The notes beneath the pieces are model-generated. The model saw nothing but the letters and a program-made list of their open reading frames with translations. It had not been told where the DNA came from and did no database searches. 8,232 nucleotides of DNA from Alphaproteobacteria bacterium (lineage in GTDB: Bacteria > Pseudomonadota > Alphaproteobacteria > Rickettsiales > Rickettsiaceae): positions 1 to 8,232 of the forward strand of contig JAHDBQ010000028.1 in NCBI GenBank assembly GCA_020630305.1. The letters are read 5' to 3'. A program made the translations under genes and the position numbers. Below, in pieces: positions 1 through 6,562 of this stretch (position 1 is the stretch's first letter; each line of letters opens with the position of its first letter).

Positions 1-1107
1 GTTGATCAGGATTGGAGTAATTATGCTGATGGGCCAAATGGAAATGCAGTAAAATCTTGCAAGAATAGCTTAGGGTTTATTTTAAATAACCCGCTGCAAG
101 CTGTTTTTAATATTAGTGGTGACCTTGCCCAGAATATGTATGATGATATACAAAGCAACGTGAATGATACAACAGGCGGAAGGGACAAAGAAAAATATAC
201 ATTCCTTGATGCAATTAAAGACACACCAGGGCTATTCTTTAGTTCTGTAGAACTAATTTTTGAAAAATTAATTAACTTGATAACTCAAATGCTTGTTGCC
301 TGTTTAGTAATGTATTTAATGCAAAAATTCACTGCCCAGATGATAACTTTTGCATCTGATATGACTGATGGGGTAAGCATGCAAGGCATGGCGACTGGAG
401 CAAATACTTTTTATGCAAGAGGTAAACAATTATCAGCGTTATTTGCTGCTGGAGCTGAAGCTGCTGCTAGTGGTGGCGGTGATGGTGGCGGAAGCGGCGA
501 TGGCGGCGGTGGTGACGGCGCTTCTAGAAGTGGTGGCCCTGATGGTAATGGTGGCGATGGCTCCTCAAAAAGTAATAAAAATAATGGTGATGATTCAAAA
601 AATGACGCTGGCAAGAAAGCAGGAGATGCTGCAAAAAAAACGCTTAAAAAAGCTGCAGATAAATTGCGTTCAAGCGCAGATAAAACTGCCGCCAATGCAT
701 CTGGCGCTTTGGTGGGCAATTCTTCTAAAAATGCAGGGAGTTCAAGCACTTCTTTCCAAATTAAAGGTGATGATGATGGCAGCGAGCAAAGAAGCGAATT
801 AGAAGATACAGATATTATTTATGACGATAGTGATTTAGAGGATTCTGTTAATGATTCTTCAAGTTCTTATGATAGTTCAGATAGCACTACCACAACCAGC
901 AGCGGAAGAAAAATATCTACAAATAATAATACAAAATCTAGCTCGAGTAGCAATAATGCTTCCTCAATTAGAAGATCATCAGTTGGCAATAGCGCTACAA
1001 GTAATAAAAATGTTAGTAGTGATAGTGGTGGGAATTCTAGTGCAAACAGAAAGATTGAGATAGGATCTCATAGAAAAAGTAAAATAAAACCAAAGGATCC
1101 AAAATAA
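1..1107 (+). CDS. virB6: VirB6-like T4SS membrane protein, C-terminal part (5' end outside window)
   Basis: The frame is open from base 1 and ends at TAA 1105-1107, giving 368 visible residues. The first ATG at 136 is internal to this open frame, so the true start lies upstream. Visible parts are a short polar segment with one Cys (about residue 20), a hydrophobic span at about residues 89-109 (nt 265-327, LINLITQMLVACLVMYLMQKF region), then the stretch MITFASDMTDGVSMQGMA. From about residue 157 comes a low-complexity tail: Gly/Asp-rich, then a Lys/Ala-rich helix-like stretch, then an acidic and Ser/Asn-rich stretch, ending in a basic KSKIKPKDPK end. One final membrane span followed by a long polar tail matches the C-terminal end of rickettsial VirB6 proteins. 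Identity also rests on the three clear VirB6 genes directly downstream. The conserved VirB6 core itself is not in view, so the family call is partly from context. Confidence 0.72.
   Translation, partial: VDQDWSNYADGPNGNAVKSCKNSLGFILNNPLQAVFNISGDLAQNMYDDIQSNVNDTTGGRDKEKYTFLDAIKDTPGLFFSSVELIFEKLINLITQMLVACLVMYLMQKFTAQMITFASDMTDGVSMQGMATGANTFYARGKQLSALFAAGAEAAASGGGDGGGSGDGGGGDGASRSGGPDGNGGDGSSKSNKNNGDDSKNDAGKKAGDAAKKTLKKAADKLRSSADKTAANASGALVGNSSKNAGSSSTSFQIKGDDDGSEQRSELEDTDIIYDDSDLEDSVNDSSSSYDSSDSTTTTSSGRKISTNNNTKSSSSSNNASSIRRSSVGNSATSNKNVSSDSGGNSSANRKIEIGSHRKSKIKPKDPK
463..566 (+). repeat. Gly-rich low-complexity GGT/GGC tract inside the first virB6-like gene
   Basis: The DNA here is an irregular run of GGTGGCGGTGAT-like units coding a Gly/Asp/Ser linker (GGGDGGGSGDGGGGDG and following). 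It is much richer in G than the surrounding A+T-rich sequence. It separates the last membrane span from the Lys/Ala-rich helix of the tail, so it probably acts as a flexible linker. Imperfect short repeats of this sort can change length by slippage. Confidence 0.7.
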
Positions 1108-1130
1108 GGTAAGAGTAAAATATTAGGTAT

Positions 1131-1205
1131 ATGAAAAATATAATTAACCAGATTAAGTTTATAGCAATGCTAGTGGTAATGTTTACCGCTAGTAGCGTAT
1201 ATGCT
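1131..1205 (+). other. Signal peptide coding region of the second virB6
   Basis: Residues 1-25 show a basic start (MKNIINQIK), a hydrophobic core (FIAMLVVMFT) and an A-x-A-like end (VYA) before VYGESC. This is a standard Sec signal peptidase I pattern and places the following head in the periplasm. The exact cleavage site is inferred. Confidence 0.75.
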
Positions 1206-3326
1206 GTATATGGTGAGTCATGTGTTTCTTTGCCAAATATTGACGCAAACTCAAATAGATTCCTGATGGAAAACGCCGCTTATGGTTTATTAAAGCGTAA
1301 TATGGGTATGCAAAGCTACGTTACAGAAGATGTTGCCAATGACGTACCAAATCCTTGCAGTAACCAGCAACCTACCATGCTTTGGTTTGCAATTAAAAAG
1401 GCAGATGGCTCTGCCAGAATTAATCATATGACAATAAATGAAACGCAGCCGCTCAGCTCGCTGACTTCTAATCCTGAAATATTACAAAATCAGCAACTTG
1501 AAGACCTTGAACTAACTGTTAAAACAATAGGCAGCAAAATATGCTTAACAATGCCAACTTCAAGAGGAGTAGCGCCTCTTATATGCCGTGCTACAGTAGG
1601 AGGCGAAGATCTTGCAGCTACTGATGGAGAAATAGCTTCTGTGTGCGAAGCCAGAGCCACAGCATGTTTGTCCCCTACTAGTGAAAGCAGAACTCCGATT
1701 AATTTTTCAGGAAGAGCTGCAAATTGTCTTACAGACACACTTGCGCAAACTTTTTATGAAGGAAAATGTGAGGATATTGGCCCGAGAGCTGATAGGCCGC
1801 TTGAGTCTTTTGAGAATTTCCAGCTTTCGATGCAATATGCAGTTATGGCGGCATTACTGCTTTACGTAATGTTTTTTGGCTTTAAGCTAATGATGGATAG
1901 AGAATATGTAAGCTTGGAGAAAATGTCTTTATTTGTGCTCAAATTTATTCTTGTGCTTTATTTCTCTGTTGGATTTGGTAATAGAATAAATCAAAATGGA
2001 GTTGATATTCGTGAGACGGGTATGGTTAGATTGTTACCGATATTGACAACTGCAACATCAGATTTTGCAGAATTCATTTTTGATGCGGCAGGTTCGCAAG
2101 GGCTCTGCACCTTTGAAAAGCAAGATTATAATGATGGGTTTAGATATTACAGCTTCTGGGATTCTTTAGATTGCAGAATAATGTATTATCTTGGTGCGCA
2201 GCTTGTGTATGATGGAAGCACTTACTTTAATAGCATATTAGCTTCAAGTGGCGCAGCTGCTTCAGCAACTTCATCTGTTGTAACAGAAGAGTCCGGTAAT
2301 GCAGTAACTAGAACACAGTCGGATAATCCAAAAGTAAATGCAAAAATGAACGAGTATAGTCAAGGCGTAATGATTTTTACAGTTATTATGGGCATGTTGC
2401 TTGGTGGATATATAATAATTTTCTTGGTTAGTTTAATAGTAGTAGTAGTTATTATCAGCTCTTTATTATACTTCTTTTCAGTATATTTGATTTGTATGGT
2501 AAGCCTTTATGTTATGGCTTATATCTCGCCTATTTTCATCCCAATGGCATTATTTAAACAAACTAAGGGATATTTTGAATCATGGGTTAAAATGGTTATA
2601 TCATGTACTTTGCAGCCAGCTGTAGTTGCAGCATTTATTGCTATATTGGTAACAATTTATGATACTGCCCTATATAAAAATTGTCAATTTACAAAACATG
2701 AGCGCGATTTTGGAAGCGGAACAATCACAACATTTGAGCTTCGCGAACCAAACGTTGATGCTGAAGAGTGTCGTAGTAGCTTTGGCTATAAATTAATTGA
2801 TTATTACAATGGAAATGGGTGGGAAGAAGAAACATTCATTCTATTTAAATTCTTTGCTATCTTTAATGTATATGGCGTACTTGACTCGCTTCTTGGCGTG
2901 TTATTATATGTATTGATATTTTACTTCGTATTGAAAGCGGTAAGTTCTTTTGCAGGTGGATTAGTTGGCGGCCCATCTGTTGGTAGCGTAGCTATCAGTC
3001 CAACTGGGTTTATAGAAAGAACAATGGCTGCAGTTGCAGCTGGTATTGCACTTGCCAAGGCTGCTGCTAAATCAAAAGCTGGAGATCAAGAAGGTGCTAA
3101 AAAAGAATTAAGTGAGGCTAAAGATAAAGCAAAAGAAGCTACTAAAAAAGATGATAATGAAGGTGGGAATAAATCAGACGCTTCTAAAGTAAGAGATGAC
3201 CTCACGGAAAAAGCTGATAATGTAGCAAATAAATTAGAGAAAGCTACTGATTCTAGCGGTGATATGCAAGGCGATGGAGAAGGAAAAGGTGACGATAACA
3301 AACCACCAGGTGGAGGTGATAAGTAA
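1131..3326 (+). CDS. virB6: VirB6/TrbL family T4SS inner-membrane channel protein (complete, 731 aa)
   Basis: This protein is a predicted component of the T4SS inner-membrane channel. An in-frame stop at 1116-1118 leaves ATG 1131 as the first start; only a weak AGG (1125-1127) precedes it. Residues 1-25 form a signal peptide ending SSVYA. Residues 26-232 are a periplasmic head with eight Cys (31, 76, 138, 152, 172, 179, 199, 213). Hydrophobic spans follow at about 233-252 and 264-282, then a polar loop at 283-410 (Cys 326, 348). A long hydrophobic block at about 411-475 comes next, then 486-510, a loop with Cys 518 and 547, and a last span at about 575-602. The block YISPIFIPMALFKQTKGYFE (464-483), followed by SW and a further span, is the typical VirB6 core motif with its conserved Trp (485). 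The tail 603-731 is Ala/Lys/Glu-rich and ends Gly-rich. It lies 23 nt after the first gene and overlaps the next start by 1 nt. The VirB6 call is strong; which rvh copy it is cannot be said. Confidence 0.9.
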   Translation: MKNIINQIKFIAMLVVMFTASSVYAVYGESCVSLPNIDANSNRFLMENAAYGLLKRNMGMQSYVTEDVANDVPNPCSNQQPTMLWFAIKKADGSARINHMTINETQPLSSLTSNPEILQNQQLEDLELTVKTIGSKICLTMPTSRGVAPLICRATVGGEDLAATDGEIASVCEARATACLSPTSESRTPINFSGRAANCLTDTLAQTFYEGKCEDIGPRADRPLESFENFQLSMQYAVMAALLLYVMFFGFKLMMDREYVSLEKMSLFVLKFILVLYFSVGFGNRINQNGVDIRETGMVRLLPILTTATSDFAEFIFDAAGSQGLCTFEKQDYNDGFRYYSFWDSLDCRIMYYLGAQLVYDGSTYFNSILASSGAAASATSSVVTEESGNAVTRTQSDNPKVNAKMNEYSQGVMIFTVIMGMLLGGYIIIFLVSLIVVVVIISSLLYFFSVYLICMVSLYVMAYISPIFIPMALFKQTKGYFESWVKMVISCTLQPAVVAAFIAILVTIYDTALYKNCQFTKHERDFGSGTITTFELREPNVDAEECRSSFGYKLIDYYNGNGWEEETFILFKFFAIFNVYGVLDSLLGVLLYVLIFYFVLKAVSSFAGGLVGGPSVGSVAISPTGFIERTMAAVAAGIALAKAAAKSKAGDQEGAKKELSEAKDKAKEATKKDDNEGGNKSDASKVRDDLTEKADNVANKLEKATDSSGDMQGDGEGKGDDNKPPGGGDK
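3312..3320 (+). promoter_or_regulatory. Strong ribosome binding site for the third virB6 locus
   Basis: GGAGGTGAT matches nine bases of the anti-Shine-Dalgarno complement and sits five bases before ATG 3326-3328. It lies inside the codons for the C-terminal Gly-Gly-Gly-Asp of the previous gene. The stop and start overlap as TAATG, so translational coupling is likely. This site decides 3326 as the true start of the third locus, because neither downstream internal start (3474, 3784/3787) has a usable Shine-Dalgarno. Confidence 0.8.
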
Positions 3327-3487
3327 TGAGTGAAAAAGGACCAGACGATACACAGATGGCAATTATTGCTTTTGTATTGATTGCCTTTATATGCTACCTC
3401 TTAATTGGCATAACCGTTTTGCTTGGTCTTTTTAGGCCTGTTGCTGATTGTGCTTATAGGTATAATCTAGAGGATGTCGAAACCTGA
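3326..3487 (+). CDS. Small open frame: N-terminal membrane anchor of the third virB6 (53 aa)
   Basis: ATG 3326 overlaps the previous stop by one base and has a near-perfect Shine-Dalgarno. The product is 53 residues: a polar, acidic N-terminus (MSEKGPDDTQ), one strong hydrophobic span at about residues 11-36, then LFRPVADCAYRYNLEDVET and TGA at 3485-3487. No signal peptidase site is clear, so it looks like an uncleaved signal anchor placing what follows in the periplasm. I read it as the broken-off N-terminus of the third VirB6, since the next frame starts within its last 14 bases and continues a periplasmic head. It could instead be an independent small membrane protein. Confidence 0.6.
   Translation: MSEKGPDDTQMAIIAFVLIAFICYLLIGITVLLGLFRPVADCAYRYNLEDVET
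3471..3484 (+). other. First frame break in the third virB6
   Basis: The two frames share only the interval between the stop of the downstream frame (TAG 3468-3470) and the stop of the upstream frame (TGA 3485-3487), so any single change must lie here. It contains an AAA run at 3480-3482; one A fewer joins the frames as DVEPEAIIDG. The precise event is inferred. Confidence 0.6.
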
Positions 3488-3815
3488 AGCGATAATAGAT
3501 GGGGATTTAATACAACACACTGCAACAATAAGTGCAACAGGTAATTACAGCATAAAGTATGACCAGGATGGAAATGAGGTAATAGACGAGAATAGATATA
3601 ATGAATGGAAAAATACAAAGTTTTTCGTAAATGGAGAGTCAAGTGAACTGAATGTTAAAGTCAGTGGTGAACTTAGCTTGTGCCAGGCCTTTATGCCGAG
3701 AGAGAATTTAGAAGTTGAGAGCATGGCCTCTGACGCTTTAATTCCTCGCGTTAATGAATCCGCATCGCCATTGAATGTAATCTTTGATGAAAACCGGATG
3801 GAAGACTTTATCTAG
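3474..3815 (+). CDS. Open frame: first periplasmic module of the third virB6 (113 aa fragment)
   Basis: This open frame begins right after an in-frame TAG (3468-3470) and ends at TAG 3813-3815. It has no signal peptide, no membrane span and no ribosome binding site at a useful distance from ATG 3474 (AGAGG directly abuts the start). Its residues 44-70 (EWKNTKFFVNGESSELNVKV, then SGELSLC) resemble the matching stretch in the fourth gene (KWQSTGITATDGQVIGIQWG). A pattern of Trp, then a short T-x-x-x-x-G turn, then alternating strand residues and SGE is typical of beta-sandwich modules. Without its anchor the segment would have no export signal, which argues against a standalone gene and for a piece of the frame-broken virB6. 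Confidence 0.6.
   Translation: MSKPEAIIDGDLIQHTATISATGNYSIKYDQDGNEVIDENRYNEWKNTKFFVNGESSELNVKVSGELSLCQAFMPRENLEVESMASDALIPRVNESASPLNVIFDENRMEDFI
3781..3812 (+). other. Second frame break in the third virB6
   Basis: The shared interval runs from just after TAA 3778-3780 to just before TAG 3813-3815. It has an AAAA run at 3790-3793 and a TTT in 3807-3809. Losing one A gives FDETGWKTLSRISKGD; losing one T gives MEDLSRISKGD. The first matches the fourth gene's head better. Both breaks go in the same direction. Confidence 0.6.
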
Positions 3816-6447
3816 AATTTCAAAGGGAGACCATGTTGTTGTTGGAATAGAAAAAGATAGAGTTGGCCAAGGAGTAGTTGCAGTGAAGAGCGGCGTGTCT
3901 GGTAATACATTTTCAGGTGATTGCTCGGAGGGAAATAGTGAATATTCACCAGTTTGTTCTAGATATTCTATTTACGGCCAAAGCATCGAATATTTGGAAA
4001 GATGCGTGGAAAGAAAAGAGTGTAATTCTAAATGTTTTGTAGCTCCAGATTGGACATCACCAGCAAGCTCTTGGATACCAAATCCAGCAATTCTTGAATT
4101 AGACTGCGTAGCTACAGGAAGCGACCCAATCACTGCCCTGCCAAGACAATGGCGGGAAGATCCAAATGATTGCATTTTTCATTATGATGATTTCCTGCTA
4201 GCTTTAGCTCCAAGAGAATACTTAAATAATGGAACCCATACTATTCCTTATTTTGAAGAAGATGATAATAGCGATATTTTAAGATCTTTCCCAACTGTCT
4301 GTAATGCAACAACAGCAAATATGGCCTCCCCAAGGGGTTTTTGGTTTTCAGCAGGTGGGGCTAATTATAATCCTACTGCTCCAGGACCAACAGGATTACT
4401 AGTACGCCAGGTAAGTAGTGCATCTAGTGGTGATGTTGGTGAAATGGCAAAATTTGATACAGAAACTACAATCAACCCAGCCAATAATTATAAAATACTC
4501 GAAGATATAGAACGCGAAGATGATGGCGATGTTCTTTTGCAATATAGATTCATTAGTAGCCTTAAACCAGGTGAAAATACAGGTGGATATGTTTTTAATA
4601 TTAAGCAAACTAAATGTGTTAGAAAAAATGGTGAGAATTTTGAAGACCGCGGTGGGGTTGAATATGTAATTGTTCCATTTGGTGAAAATCCAAATGAAAC
4701 AAACCCTACAAGCACTCTATTGAATGTTACTGATGGAAAAGGAATTATTGATGTAACAGGAGCAAATCAAGGTTATTTATGGATGCGTATCAAAAATACA
4801 GATCCTGACTTTAAACACAGTACAGGAATCTATAATGTTGATATTTTTACTGTTATTAAGTCTAATTTTATAGCCGATATATTTAACCCATTGCTTGAAA
4901 ATTTTAGAGATCAAGTTACGGCCACATCACAAACTATATTCCAGAATATGACATGTTACCAGGGAGCCGGGGATGCAGATTCTTGTACTAATTTCTTTAA
5001 TTACATTAGAGGGTTGCTAATATTATATGTAATTATCACAGCAATGATGTTTTTGCTAGGCATGCTAAAATTAAGCCAATCTGATTTAATAACTAGGTTG
5101 ATTAAAATTATAATAGTTGCAAGCTTACTCAATGAAGGCGCATTTGAATTCTTTAATTTCTATATCTTTAATAGCATAATTAATTTCGGTGATGAGATAA
5201 TAGGTAATATGTCTGGTTATAGCATATTCTCAGATGGTCAGCCTGTTACAAATCCACTGATATTTATGAGCAGCATATTAAAGAAAGTATTTACTAGCAA
5301 AACATTCTTAGTTCAAGTTCTTTCCTTAATGTCTTTTGGCTTAAGTGGTATTATATATTTTATAATTGTATTTGCAGCAATAGGTATGCTAGTTACTATA
5401 CTAATCAGGGCACTGGCTACTTATATAATGGCTTTTGTATTCCTAACAGTATTAATTGGGCTTGCGCCATTATTCCTAACATTTATGTTATTTAACCAGA
5501 CCTGGTATTTATTTGATAATTGGATTAAATATATATTTAGATATATAATGGAGCCGGTTATTTTGCTTGCAGGTATAATCATTTTAGCCCAGCTATTTAC
5601 TGTTTATCTTGATAACGTTCTTGGATTTAGCGTGTGCTGGAAATGTGCAATACCAGTAAAAATACCATTCATGGTTCCGCTTCCCGGAATAAAACCTAAT
5701 CTTACTTTATTTTGCATTAATTGGTATGCGCCTTGGGGATTCGACCCAGGCATGAGTAGTCAGCTTGGTTTAAACTTTACCAATATCGCAGCTCTTTTAA
5801 TACTCGCTGTATGTATTTGGGGCTGGAGTAATTTTGCTAAAAGTCTAACATTTGCTATTATAAGCGCTCCAGGTGCCCCAGCTGCTGCTGGCGTAGCAAG
5901 TAATATGACCAAAACAGTTGGTGGGTTTGTTTCAAAGCACTCTGGATTTAAAGATTATGCAGATAAAGGGCGCAAAGGAATAGAAAAAGGAGAATCATGG
6001 ATTAATGATCAAGTCGTTGGACAAAAACCTGAAGAAACAAAGCAAGAGTCAGAGGCAAATAGAGATGTACCTGATGGCGCTGAAGAGGTGCAATCAGAAA
6101 ATTCAGAGCAATCATCTTCAGAAAAAAATGAAGATAAGAAAGAAAAATTTGGCGAAAGCTCAGACGAACATTTTGGCAAGCGCGATAAAGGTTCTCCAGA
6201 ATTAGCAGAGAAAAGCTTTAATGCAGCCAGAAATAAGACAAGTAAAACCATAGGAAAAGCTAGAAAAGGTTTAAAAAAAGAACTAAATAAAGGTGATAAA
6301 AATACTAAGACTTTAAATAAACTTATATCTCAAAATAAATCTGACAAAGCAAAAACTGAACAAAGAAATGACAGCACTAACAAAGATTCCGATCAATCTT
6401 CTTCACAGAATAGTTCAGGCAGCGGCACAGGAGGTAGTAATGACTAA
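3784..6447 (+). CDS. virB6: VirB6/TrbL family T4SS channel protein, main frame of the third virB6 (887 aa)
   Basis: The frame opens after TAA 3778-3780; possible starts are TTG 3784 or ATG 3787, neither with a Shine-Dalgarno. Residues 1-405 are a Cys-rich extracytoplasmic head holding P-R-G-F-W-F-S-A-G-G (183-192) and GYLWMRIKNTDPDFKHSTGI (330-349), followed by YNVDI. The membrane core covers about 407-606: spans near 407-427, 433-452, several between 511 and 571, and 582-606. Its signature is APLFLTFMLFNQTWYLFDNW (561-580), followed by IKYIFRYIMEP, which is the VirB6 core with conserved Trp. A loop with CWKC (618-621) and Cys 644 precedes a last span at about 663-682. The tail 683-887 is Lys/Glu/Ser-rich and ends SGSGTGGSND. 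Lacking its own export signal, it would need the upstream anchor. The last 8 nt overlap the next gene. Family call is strong; whether it is expressed is open. Confidence 0.85.
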   Translation: MMKTGWKTLSRISKGDHVVVGIEKDRVGQGVVAVKSGVSGNTFSGDCSEGNSEYSPVCSRYSIYGQSIEYLERCVERKECNSKCFVAPDWTSPASSWIPNPAILELDCVATGSDPITALPRQWREDPNDCIFHYDDFLLALAPREYLNNGTHTIPYFEEDDNSDILRSFPTVCNATTANMASPRGFWFSAGGANYNPTAPGPTGLLVRQVSSASSGDVGEMAKFDTETTINPANNYKILEDIEREDDGDVLLQYRFISSLKPGENTGGYVFNIKQTKCVRKNGENFEDRGGVEYVIVPFGENPNETNPTSTLLNVTDGKGIIDVTGANQGYLWMRIKNTDPDFKHSTGIYNVDIFTVIKSNFIADIFNPLLENFRDQVTATSQTIFQNMTCYQGAGDADSCTNFFNYIRGLLILYVIITAMMFLLGMLKLSQSDLITRLIKIIIVASLLNEGAFEFFNFYIFNSIINFGDEIIGNMSGYSIFSDGQPVTNPLIFMSSILKKVFTSKTFLVQVLSLMSFGLSGIIYFIIVFAAIGMLVTILIRALATYIMAFVFLTVLIGLAPLFLTFMLFNQTWYLFDNWIKYIFRYIMEPVILLAGIIILAQLFTVYLDNVLGFSVCWKCAIPVKIPFMVPLPGIKPNLTLFCINWYAPWGFDPGMSSQLGLNFTNIAALLILAVCIWGWSNFAKSLTFAIISAPGAPAAAGVASNMTKTVGGFVSKHSGFKDYADKGRKGIEKGESWINDQVVGQKPEETKQESEANRDVPDGAEEVQSENSEQSSSEKNEDKKEKFGESSDEHFGKRDKGSPELAEKSFNAARNKTSKTIGKARKGLKKELNKGDKNTKTLNKLISQNKSDKAKTEQRNDSTNKDSDQSSSQNSSGSGTGGSND
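6429..6435 (+). promoter_or_regulatory. Strong ribosome binding site for the fourth virB6
   Basis: AGGAGGT lies four bases before ATG 6440-6442, inside the codons for the Gly-Gly-Ser near the end of the third gene. Stop TAA 6445-6447 falls inside the new gene (8-nt overlap). This supports ATG 6440 as the start and suggests coupled translation. Confidence 0.8.
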
Positions 6448-6562
6448 AATTAAGAAACTTCTTGATAGCTCTATACAAACTAATTATGTATTATGTCGTA
6501 TGCTAATTAATAGTTTGCTGCTAATTTTGTTAGTAGCCACTACTCCTATTAGTGCGCAAGCA
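6440..6562 (+). other. Signal peptide coding region of the fourth virB6
   Basis: Residues 1-41 hold an extended basic N-region, a hydrophobic core at 22-35 and small residues at PISAQA before NWNEE. Signal peptidase I cleavage is predicted after Ala 39 or Ala 41. The third gene uses an uncleaved-looking anchor at the same place instead. Confidence 0.65.

Larger units (their letters stand above)
3326..6447 (+). pseudogene. virB6: Third virB6 gene, split by two frame breaks (about 1039 aa if restored)
   Basis: Three overlapping frames (3326-3487, 3474-3815, 3784-6447) together encode one VirB6 layout: an N-terminal membrane anchor, a large periplasmic head, a multi-span core and a charged tail. 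Each step needs the reader to skip one base: first in 3471-3484, then in 3781-3812. The total of 3122 nt minus two is 3120, exactly 1040 codons. Dropping one A from the AAA at 3480-3482 gives DVEPEAIIDG. Dropping one A from 3790-3793 gives FDETGWKTLSRISKGD, which lines up with YNEATNKYEKIPKTD in the fourth gene. Only the 3326 start has a good ribosome binding site. I infer either a recent pseudogene, an assembly error or, less likely, recoding. The large third frame keeps the whole membrane core, so a shortened product is possible if an internal start is used. Confidence 0.7.

Noticed and set aside
411..749. Reverse-strand open frame opposite the Gly-rich tail
   Set aside because: Pro/Leu/Ala-rich shadow of the GGT/GGC tract on the other strand; no ribosome binding site and no known family.
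413..802. Forward open frame of 129 codons within the first gene
   Set aside because: Out-of-frame shadow created by the low-complexity tail; Met/Leu/Val-rich composition, no ribosome binding site. Mentioned only as a slippage product.
1108..1130. Possible promoter or terminator between the first and second genes
   Set aside because: Only 23 bases, A+T-rich without a hairpin or a spaced -35/-10 pair; consistent with an operon gap.
3086..3301. Reverse-strand open frame opposite the gene 2 tail
   Set aside because: Ser/Leu/Phe-rich complement of the Lys/Ala/Glu tail; typical shadow.
3471..3812. Programmed ribosomal frameshifting at the two breaks
   Set aside because: No classical slippery heptamer and no obvious downstream stem seen by eye, and two events in one gene would be needed. 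Not ruled out, but indel or error is simpler.
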